Of a stretch of 12,553 nt of DNA, positions 1 to 5,596 are shown piece by piece. The notes beneath the pieces were generated by a model. The model worked only from the letters and a program-made list of their open reading frames with translations. It did not search any database and had not been told where the DNA came from. Both the position numbers and the translations under genes were made by a program. Position 1 is the stretch's first letter; each line of letters starts with the position of its first letter. The stretch comes from Candidatus Mediterraneibacter colneyensis (GTDB taxonomy: Bacteria; Bacillota; Clostridia; Lachnospirales; Lachnospiraceae), in contig DXEY01000095.1 in NCBI GenBank assembly GCA_019114745.1, positions 1 through 12,553 on the forward strand, in the 5' to 3' direction.

Positions 1-1
1 G

Positions 2-145
2 GCGATGGCTCTGGCGGAGATCCTGAATGTATTTCCTGTTTTTATGAGGCGCGCCCGCATTGTAAGATATACGACTGCATTTATCATCAGCCTGGCTGTC
101 GGAAAAGGACTGGGAGCCGGGCTTTTCTTCATACAGGGATGGTGA
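2..145 (+). CDS. spoVAB: Stage V sporulation protein AB, C-terminal fragment
   Basis: The window opens inside a reading frame that runs from base 2 to a TGA at 143-145, giving 47 C-terminal residues. It contains the segments ALAEILNVFPVFMRR and AFIISLAVGKGLGAGLFF, an amphipathic stretch followed by a hydrophobic membrane segment. This resembles the end of SpoVAB of Clostridia, a small integral membrane protein of the spoVA group, which is needed for dipicolinic acid movement into the forespore. In Firmicutes spoVAA-spoVAB often follow the sigF operon, so sporulation genes are expected to the left of the window. The call is from memory of the family pattern. The start and N-terminus lie outside the window. 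No convincing intrinsic terminator follows it. Confidence 0.7.
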   Translation, partial: AMALAEILNVFPVFMRRARIVRYTTAFIISLAVGKGLGAGLFFIQGW

Positions 146-165
146 AAGCGATTCAGAGAAATGAA

Positions 166-184
166 AGTTTTATTTCATAAAACT
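166..184. promoter_or_regulatory. Perfect 8-bp inverted repeat, operator-like
   Basis: AGTTTTAT (166-173) and ATAAAACT (177-184) are perfect reverse complements separated by TTC. The element is AT-rich and has no U-run after it, so it looks like a dimeric protein-binding site and not a terminator. It lies about 150 bp before the ECF S-component start and includes a CATAAAA half-site that recurs at 208-214 (reverse), 5437-5443 and 5447-5453. Confidence 0.45.
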
Positions 185-194
185 GATTAACGAA

Positions 195-214
195 AATTTT
201 ACTTACATTTTATG
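195..214 (-). promoter_or_regulatory. 20-bp box shared with the rpiR upstream region
   Basis: The sequence AATTTTACTTACATTTTATG at 195-214 matches at 17 of 20 positions the reverse complement of 5437-5456, which lies directly upstream of the divergent rpiR-type gene. A shared box before a transporter operon and before its neighbouring regulator is a usual sign of a common regulator. The box begins about 50 bp upstream of the TATAAT at 247-252. Binding by the RpiR protein is inferred. Confidence 0.5.
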
Positions 215-246
215 GATCCATGCTATCAACATTAACTTCAGATTTA

Positions 247-252
247 TATAAT
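247..252 (+). promoter_or_regulatory. Putative -10 box of the ECF operon
   Basis: A perfect TATAAT lies 80 bp before the ecfS start codon. No good -35 box is found 16-18 bp upstream (the best options near 224-230 match poorly), so the promoter may depend on an activator, or the real promoter may be elsewhere in 146-320. The predicted 5' UTR would be about 70 nt and carry the three direct repeats at 264-312. Confidence 0.4.
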
Positions 253-263
253 GGCTTTGTCAT

Positions 264-312
264 TCATGATAAATAGAATGATCGACAGAACTAACAGGAA
301 TGATCAATAGAA
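264..312 (+). repeat. Three short direct repeats in the ecfS leader
   Basis: Copies at 264-278, 276-290 and 298-312 follow the pattern ATGATnnAYAGAA. The second copy is GAATGATCGACAGAA and the third GAATGATCAATAGAA (13 of 15 identical); the first matches the third at 12 of 15. The last two start 22 bp apart, close to two helical turns, and the first two overlap by 3 bp. They lie between the -10 box and the ribosome binding site, a position suited to an operator. Confidence 0.4.
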
Positions 313-331
313 GTAAATGGAGGAGAAAAAC

Positions 332-1180
332 ATGAATCCACAAGCAAAAATCACACAATCACAGAAGTTGATGGTCTTTGTCCTTTCAATGGCGCTCTAC
401 GGACTCGCGACTTTATTTACAGAGCTGATCCCGTCGTTTCAGGTGGGGATCGTAGAGTTTTCAGTCGAATATTTTCTGTTTATCCCGCTCAGCCTTGCAA
501 TGCTGTTTGATCCGCTGTCCGCAGGACTCGGCGCGGCGACCGGTGAGCTGGTGTTCAGTGAGATCATGCTCGGCCAGTTTGGAGGCCTGGGCGAGCTGGA
601 AAAATTCATTACCGTGACGATCGGCGTATATATAGCGGGTCGTCTGGTGAAAAACCCGAGAAACAGGGCGGCAGTTGCGGGCGCGTCTATCCTGGGCGTG
701 ATCGTACAGCTGTTTATGGGATGTGTCGTGGATATCCTGAAAGTGCAGCTTGCAGTAGAAGATTTTGAGGCGGTGGCAGGACTGCCGGAAAGCGTGTTCT
801 TTACAGAAGGATTTGCATTCCTCAATGACGTGCTGTTTTCCGGTATTCTGTTCTGTATGCTCCCGACGATGTTCCTTGTGCCGAAACTCTATGGCAAGAT
901 CGAGCCTCTGCTTGGCATGAAACCGAGAGATGAGAAGACGGTTCTCGGAAGCGGGCAGGGAATCCCGGTAAAAGGAATCGTGTTATGCATCGTGGGCTTT
1001 GCGGCTGCGATCGGGGCAGAACTGCTGGCTTCCGGAGGTTACGAGCTGATCGACTGGGAGGCGGACTGGGCAGGCAGCGGCAGTGCCATCATTATCGCGA
1101 TCATCGTGGCGGCAGTGCTTGCACTTGTTGTGATCGGCGTGATCCGCAACAGAGCGTCGCGCTCCGGGGAGACAGTATAA
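332..1180 (+). CDS. ECF transporter S-component with extra C-terminal membrane segments
   Basis: The protein (282 aa) is highly hydrophobic and is followed by the A and T components of an energy-coupling factor transporter, so it is most likely the substrate-binding S-component in the membrane. Hydrophobic segments are seen near residues 12-33, 48-75, 93-107, 113-138 and 156-187, fitting the S-component core. After a polar loop (about 188-212), two further segments (about 214-235 and 252-272) extend it beyond the usual 170-210 residues. The ATG at 332 is chosen because GGAGGAG (319-325) lies 6 nt before it; the in-frame ATG at 317 overlaps that site. The ATPase gene starts 12 nt after the stop. 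The conserved core motif around GELVFSEIMLGQFGG may mark the ligand family, but I do not recognise the substrate. Confidence 0.72.
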   Translation: MNPQAKITQSQKLMVFVLSMALYGLATLFTELIPSFQVGIVEFSVEYFLFIPLSLAMLFDPLSAGLGAATGELVFSEIMLGQFGGLGELEKFITVTIGVYIAGRLVKNPRNRAAVAGASILGVIVQLFMGCVVDILKVQLAVEDFEAVAGLPESVFFTEGFAFLNDVLFSGILFCMLPTMFLVPKLYGKIEPLLGMKPRDEKTVLGSGQGIPVKGIVLCIVGFAAAIGAELLASGGYELIDWEADWAGSGSAIIIAIIVAAVLALVVIGVIRNRASRSGETV

Positions 1181-1192
1181 GAGGTGCCCGGC

Positions 1193-2890
1193 GTGAGTAC
1201 GATAGAGATAAAAGACCTGACATTTACATATCCGGGAGCATCAGAACCTACACTGCGGCATTTGAATGCAGAGATCGGGCAGGGCGATTTTCTCGCGGTC
1301 GTTGGAAACAACGGCTGCGGGAAATCTACGCTTTGTAAGACGTTAAACGGGCTGATCCCGCATTTTATTGCTGGAGATATGGAGGGGCAGATCCTGATCG
1401 ACGGCGAAGACACGAGAAACCAGGAGATCGGGACTCTTGCCAGAAAAGTGGGGTATGTCTATCAGGATTTTGAGAACCAGATCGTGTGCCCGACTGTTCT
1501 GGAAGACGCCTCCTATGCCTGCCTGAACTACGCACTGGAAGATTATATTGAGAAGGGGAAGGACGCCCTTTCTGTATGCGGGCTCTCCTCTAAGGCGGGG
1601 GATTATGTGTGGCAGCTTTCCGGCGGACAGAAACACCTGCTTGCCCTTGCCGGAACTGTGGCGCTTAGTCCTGATATCCTGATCCTGGACGAACCGATCG
1701 CCCAACTCGATCCCGCACATGCCGACGGGATCTACAACGTGCTTAAAAAACTGAATGAAAAGTATGGCAAGACGATCATTGTGATCGAGCACCATACGGA
1801 ATATATTACGAAGTACTGTAAAAACGTCCTGTTGATGAAGGACGGAAGCGTCCGATGGAAACTTCCCGCGAAAGAAGCGATGCGGCGGACAGAAGAGCTG
1901 CAGCAGTGCAATATCTTCCCGCCTCAGACAGCGATCGCCGCACAACGTCTGGTCGGAGAGGGCATCATCCCGGAGGGAATGGCGATCCCGGTAGATGTAG
2001 AAGAAGGCAGGGACTTTTTCAGAGGATTTTTGAAAAGAAAGGGAACGGCCTGTAAATATACCCGGACGGCGCAGACGGACAGCTGCGACCTGATCGATTT
2101 TGAGAAGGTCACAGTCAGATACCGCTCTGTGAAAGGGGAACCGCCGAAAATATTTGATGAATTTTCTCTGAAGATCAGAAAAGGCGAGAAGATTGCGCTG
2201 ATCGGCTCAAACGGCGCGGGAAAATCCACGATGCTCAAACTTATGATGGGGCTGATCCGCCCGGAAGAGGGACGTGTGAGGCTGAAAGAGAAAGATGCGG
2301 CGAGTATTCCGAAAGAGGAGCTCGGGCGCACCATTTCCATGGTCTATCAGAATCCGGAGGAAATGTTTATCAAGGATTCGATCCGCAGGGATATTGAGTA
2401 TGCGATGAAGGTCAGGAACATAGACAACTATGAAGAGCGGACGGAAGAGCTGCTGGCGCTGTTCCGCCTTGAAGGACTGGCGGATCGTGACGGAAGGCTT
2501 TTGTCCGGCGGGCAGATGCGCCGGGCGTCGCTGGCGATCGGCATCGCCCTCAATCCTGAGATCCTTCTGCTGGATGAGCCTACTGCCAACCTGGATATTG
2601 CGACCAGGCGGGAGATCATGAATACGCTGCAGATGCTCAAAGGCATTACCGATACAGTGGTGATCGCAACGCACGACATGCAGCTTGTCTGCGACTGGGC
2701 TGAGCGGATCATCGTGCTCTCGGCAGGATATGTGATCGCCGACGGGCCAAAAGAAGAGATATTCTCCGATATGTATGTAAGGGAGCAGGTAGGCATACGT
2801 CCTCCCCAGATCTATGATATGGGCAGGGCGCTGGGGATAGAAGATCCCTGTTTTACGATTGACAGTTTCGTGGAACATTTCCGGGGGTGA
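1193..2890 (+). CDS. Fused ECF transporter ATPase (two ABC domains, EcfA-EcfA')
   Basis: This 565-aa cytoplasmic protein carries two complete ABC ATPase domains and would drive import through the neighbouring S and T components. Domain 1 has Walker A GNNGCGKST (38-46), Q-loop YQDFEN, signature LSGGQ (142-146), Walker B ILILDEP (162-168) and a switch histidine in IEHH (about 200). Domain 2 has GSNGAGKST (338-346), YQNPEE, LSGGQ (437-441), ILLLDEP (457-463) and ATHD (about 494). All catalytic residues appear intact in both. A linker of about 65 residues joins the domains; most ECF modules encode the two ATPases separately. The start is taken as GTG at 1193, 6 nt after AGAGGTG (1180-1186); GTG at 1184 would add three residues. 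Its TGA lies just before the ecfT start, indicating translational coupling. Confidence 0.9.
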   Translation: MSTIEIKDLTFTYPGASEPTLRHLNAEIGQGDFLAVVGNNGCGKSTLCKTLNGLIPHFIAGDMEGQILIDGEDTRNQEIGTLARKVGYVYQDFENQIVCPTVLEDASYACLNYALEDYIEKGKDALSVCGLSSKAGDYVWQLSGGQKHLLALAGTVALSPDILILDEPIAQLDPAHADGIYNVLKKLNEKYGKTIIVIEHHTEYITKYCKNVLLMKDGSVRWKLPAKEAMRRTEELQQCNIFPPQTAIAAQRLVGEGIIPEGMAIPVDVEEGRDFFRGFLKRKGTACKYTRTAQTDSCDLIDFEKVTVRYRSVKGEPPKIFDEFSLKIRKGEKIALIGSNGAGKSTMLKLMMGLIRPEEGRVRLKEKDAASIPKEELGRTISMVYQNPEEMFIKDSIRRDIEYAMKVRNIDNYEERTEELLALFRLEGLADRDGRLLSGGQMRRASLAIGIALNPEILLLDEPTANLDIATRREIMNTLQMLKGITDTVVIATHDMQLVCDWAERIIVLSAGYVIADGPKEEIFSDMYVREQVGIRPPQIYDMGRALGIEDPCFTIDSFVEHFRG

Positions 2891-2895
2891 GAGAT

Positions 2896-3720
2896 ATGAA
2901 GAAACTGACAGAAAATATACTGGACAAATTGACGATCGACTATTTGAGGAATCAGGTGCTGAAAAATGCATACGGCAATGATGACACCGTGATCGCCGGG
3001 CTGGATCCGAGAATACTGCTCGTATGGTATCTCTTTTTCGGACTGGTGCCCTGGTTTCTGGACGATGTGGTACTGCTTTTGTGCCTGTTTGTATTTACGG
3101 CGCTCACGACGAGGGCGGCAAAGATCGCGCCTCTGGTGCTGTTCCTGTTCTGTATCGGTGTCTTTTCACAGACGGGATATCTTTTTATTGTGGCGCTCTT
3201 TTTTGGAGGAAACGCAGAGACGGTCGCTCCGCTCCTTGTAATGACGCTGAAGGTGGCAATTGTTTCTCTGGCATCTATCACCGTGTTCTCGGGGCTTGAT
3301 CCTGACCGGTTGGCAAATGGGATGCTGTGGTTCGGCTGCCCGGGGCAGCTCTCTTTTAGCATTTCGTTTGCATACCGTATCCTTCCGGTACTGATGGAAG
3401 AGTTCCAGAATATCCTGCTGTCCTACCGGCTCAGAGGAAATCCCCCGGCGAGGGAAACGCTGTTTGGCAAGATCCGGTATCTGGGGTATCAGGTCAGAAT
3501 GATCATCCAGTCATTTTATCCTCTGATGCTGAATACAGCGAAACGATCCAGGACGACGGTCGAGGCGCTGGAGCTCAGGGGATACCGCTACTCGATCCAG
3601 GATCCGAAAGTAAAGCAGATGAAGCTGGCGATGCTGAAAGTAACACGCACGGATCTTGTGTTTGCAGGCATATCGGTGATGTGGGTATGCGTCAGTGCAA
3701 TACTGTCGGCGGTCATATAG
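2896..3720 (+). CDS. ecfT: ECF transporter transmembrane component EcfT
   Basis: The protein (274 aa) has several hydrophobic segments (about 40-75, 78-105, 112-135 and a last one near 255-274) and two short charged motifs typical of EcfT coupling helices, YRLRG (177-181) and ALELRG (224-229). In characterised ECF transporters these arginine-glycine motifs contact the two ATPases and transmit ATP-driven movement to the S-component. The ATG at 2896 is chosen because GGGGGTGA (2883-2890) lies 5 nt upstream; a GTG at 2887 overlapping the ecfA stop is the alternative and would add three residues. Position directly after the fused ATPase and before the PHP gene fits one operon. Confident for family; specific substrate not deducible. 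Confidence 0.88.
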   Translation: MKKLTENILDKLTIDYLRNQVLKNAYGNDDTVIAGLDPRILLVWYLFFGLVPWFLDDVVLLLCLFVFTALTTRAAKIAPLVLFLFCIGVFSQTGYLFIVALFFGGNAETVAPLLVMTLKVAIVSLASITVFSGLDPDRLANGMLWFGCPGQLSFSISFAYRILPVLMEEFQNILLSYRLRGNPPARETLFGKIRYLGYQVRMIIQSFYPLMLNTAKRSRTTVEALELRGYRYSIQDPKVKQMKLAMLKVTRTDLVFAGISVMWVCVSAILSAVI

Positions 3721-3735
3721 GAAGGATGAGAGAAG

Positions 3736-4533
3736 ATGAAGATAGATTTTCACACACATGGGAAACTGGCGAAAAAGCTGACGTTTTCAAAAGAGTATAC
3801 AGACTGGCTTTTTGGGGAAGCGCAGAAAGCAGGACTGGACGCGCTGTGCCTGACGGAACATTTCAATACGCTGGGATTCCGGGATGTGTACGAATATATA
3901 TCCGGGCGCTGTGAAAGAGACGGGGACAGTCTTGTCACAGACAGCGGATTCCGGATTTTTCCCGGTATGGAGACAGACATAGCTGAGGGCGGGCACACGC
4001 TGGTGATCGGCCCGTTGGAGTGCATCCTGGAAATGAACCAGAGGCTGGAACCATACAAGGAAAAGGGACATTTCCTTCCCTTTGAAAAGCTCGCCAGCAT
4101 GGTAGAGGAGTATCCTGTGCTCTTCGGGGCGGGACATCCGTACCGCGAGGGAGGGCACATACCGGAACTGCCGGAAGAGATGCTGAAGAAGTTTTCTTTC
4201 CTCGATGTCAATGGAAAAGATCTTGCACGGGACAGGGAGGGAACGTGGAAAAAGATGCGTGCGCTTTCTGAAAAGCTGGATCTGCCTCTGACAGCGGGGA
4301 GCGATACCCATCAGTCTTTTCAGTACGGCTGTGTGTACAATGTGTTTGACCGGACGGTAAATATGGTAAACGGACTGGCAGAGGAAATCCACAGGGGCGC
4401 ATACCGCATCGAGATGTCGGGCATGCTCGATTTTAAAGTAGAGACTGCGGGGATCTTAAAGCGGGCGCTCAAAGAGATCAACGCCCTGGGCGGAGATTAT
4501 GTCTCGGTACTCCTTCAGGGCGCGGAGATATAA
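3736..4533 (+). CDS. PHP-domain metallohydrolase (histidinol-phosphatase-like)
   Basis: This soluble 265-aa protein shows the ordered PHP metal-site motifs: HTH at residues 6-8, TEH at 40-42, GMET with Glu79, GAGHP with His134, and GSDTH ending at His192. PHP enzymes (PF02811) bind a cluster of two or three metals and usually hydrolyse phosphate esters, as histidinol phosphatase and nucleoside bisphosphate phosphatases do. No signal peptide is seen, so it is probably cytoplasmic. It starts 15 nt after the ecfT stop, with GAAGGA and GAGAG just upstream of ATG 3736, so it is very likely cotranscribed with the ECF genes. That suggests it acts on the imported compound or a phosphorylated derivative (inference). 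There are no his genes in the window, so histidine biosynthesis is not indicated. Its stop is only 20 nt from the convergent rpiR stop. Confidence 0.8.
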   Translation: MKIDFHTHGKLAKKLTFSKEYTDWLFGEAQKAGLDALCLTEHFNTLGFRDVYEYISGRCERDGDSLVTDSGFRIFPGMETDIAEGGHTLVIGPLECILEMNQRLEPYKEKGHFLPFEKLASMVEEYPVLFGAGHPYREGGHIPELPEEMLKKFSFLDVNGKDLARDREGTWKKMRALSEKLDLPLTAGSDTHQSFQYGCVYNVFDRTVNMVNGLAEEIHRGAYRIEMSGMLDFKVETAGILKRALKEINALGGDYVSVLLQGAEI

Positions 4534-4553
4534 AAAAGAAATACAGGCGGGTG

Positions 4554-5396
4554 CTACCTGGGGATCTCTGATTTATAATGCTCTTTGAGCTGATACAGGC
4601 GATCCAGATACTTTGAGGAGTCATCGCCGAGTCTTGCGCCGAGCATAACGACGAGCGCATCGAGCACGGCGGCAGGCGCTGCCATGGAGTGATATTCGGA
4701 GGGCTCTCCCCGGTAGACGTAGAGGGGGATCACCGAATCCTGCTCCAGCGTATGGTAGAGCCTGCTGGTGAAAAAGATACACCGGCATCCGACTTCTTTG
4801 CGGTAATCCAGGAGCACTTCCGCTTCTTTCGGCGTTTTCTGAAATCCGAACAGGATCAGCAGATCGTCTTTCGTAAAAAAGTTCATGTATTCAAACAGTT
4901 CTGAGCTGCCGGAGGGCAGCAGAGTCACTTTTTTCCCAAAACGGTTCAGACGGAAATTCAGGAGGTCAGCCATGGACAGCGCGGCGCCTTTTGCATAAAT
5001 ATAGATATTTCCTGCTTCCAGAATGGCGGATACTGCCTTTTCCAGCATGTCTGTGTCGAGGAAGGCAAGTGTTTTCTCAATGCAGTGCTGCTGCCGGAGG
5101 AGAAATCCTTCCGGCGTATTGGAGTCTGTGCTTCCGAGCGTTGAACTGAGCTTGCCGGAGGGGGAGTTCTCTTCTGTGATATGACGGTACACTGCGTGTC
5201 TGAGTTCTTTGAAATCCGAATATCCGCAGTGTCTGGCAAAACGGGATACCGTCGGCTCGGAAGTCCCGATCTGTTTTGCCACATCCCCGATCGTCATGTG
5301 GATAAAATCATCGGGATTTGTGATAATGTAATTGATCAGGTTCTTTTCCGTTTTTGTAAAGTCAGTATCAGTCTGTACAAAATAGATCTCTGTCAT
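4554..5396 (-). CDS. RpiR/MurR-family transcriptional regulator (HTH + SIS)
   Basis: The 280-aa product has an N-terminal helix-turn-helix of the RpiR type (about 1-75; core IGDVAKQIGTSEPTVSRFARH around 37-56) and a SIS phosphosugar-binding domain (about 105-245; AKGAALSMADLLNFRL at 135-150). Members of this family repress or activate sugar and amino-sugar genes in response to phosphorylated sugars. The start is ATG at 5394-5396 (MTEIYFVQ), 6 nt after AGGAAAGAGG on the minus strand; an in-frame ATG 96 nt further upstream (5492) would add 32 residues without SIS or HTH similarity and would overlap the putative promoter. The gene converges on the ECF-PHP operon and its upstream box resembles the one before ecfS, so autoregulation and control of the ECF operon are likely but inferred. 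Confidence 0.85.
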   Translation of the reverse strand: MTEIYFVQTDTDFTKTEKNLINYIITNPDDFIHMTIGDVAKQIGTSEPTVSRFARHCGYSDFKELRHAVYRHITEENSPSGKLSSTLGSTDSNTPEGFLLRQQHCIEKTLAFLDTDMLEKAVSAILEAGNIYIYAKGAALSMADLLNFRLNRFGKKVTLLPSGSSELFEYMNFFTKDDLLILFGFQKTPKEAEVLLDYRKEVGCRCIFFTSRLYHTLEQDSVIPLYVYRGEPSEYHSMAAPAAVLDALVVMLGARLGDDSSKYLDRLYQLKEHYKSEIPR

Positions 5397-5429
5397 AAAG
5401 CGCCTCTTTCCTTTTCCAGTGTTGTCCCT

Positions 5430-5435
5430 ATCATA
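5430..5435 (-). promoter_or_regulatory. Putative -10 box of the rpiR-type gene
   Basis: On the minus strand TATGAT (5430-5435) lies about 34 nt before the ATG. A TTTACA-like -35 is present at about 5456-5461, but the spacing of 20 nt is longer than optimal. The shared 20-bp box at 5437-5456 sits directly upstream of the -10, in the spacer, where a bound repressor would block RNA polymerase. Confidence 0.35.
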
Positions 5436-5436
5436 A

Positions 5437-5456
5437 CATAAAATGTCATAAAAATT
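5437..5456 (-). promoter_or_regulatory. 20-bp box shared with the ecfS upstream region
   Basis: CATAAAATGTCATAAAAATT (plus strand) reads on the minus strand as a 17/20 match to 195-214. It contains two CATAAAA direct copies starting 10 bp apart (5437 and 5447), one helical turn, consistent with two regulator subunits on the same DNA face. Placement immediately before the rpiR -10 suggests autoregulation. Confidence 0.5.
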
Positions 5457-5509
5457 GTAAAGGCGGGATAGAAACTTTGTAAAAAACATCAAACAGATTT
5501 ATTTCCTTT

Positions 5510-5545
5510 CTGTACAGTGACAAAATGTCCGATTTCCGATATAAT
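5510..5545 (+). promoter_or_regulatory. Sigma-A-type promoter of the large ABC gene with a palindrome
   Basis: GTGACA (5517-5522) and TATAAT (5540-5545) are separated by 17 bp, matching the housekeeping consensus at 11 of 12 positions. The perfect palindrome CTGTACAG (5510-5517) abuts the -35 box, and GACA-AAA-TGTC (5519-5529) overlaps it, so a repressor could bind here. Transcription should begin near 5552, giving a leader of about 45 nt before the ATG at 5597. Confidence 0.7.
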
Positions 5546-5596
5546 AACAACATTGAGGGCGGGGCGTGTATGAGCTGACGGAAAGGAGAGACTGCT

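Noticed and set aside
317..331. ATG at 317 as start of the S-component
   Set aside because: It overlaps the GGAGGAG ribosome site that is properly spaced for the ATG at 332, and has no site of its own.
146..331. Riboswitch upstream of the ECF operon
   Set aside because: ECF vitamin importers often have one, but the region is AT-rich with short palindromes and direct repeats only; no thiamine, cobalamin, FMN or other aptamer core was recognisable.
5397..5492. N-terminal extension of the RpiR-type protein from an ATG at 5492
   Set aside because: The extension covers the putative promoter and shared box, and the family normally begins close to the HTH; a good ribosome site precedes the ATG at 5396.
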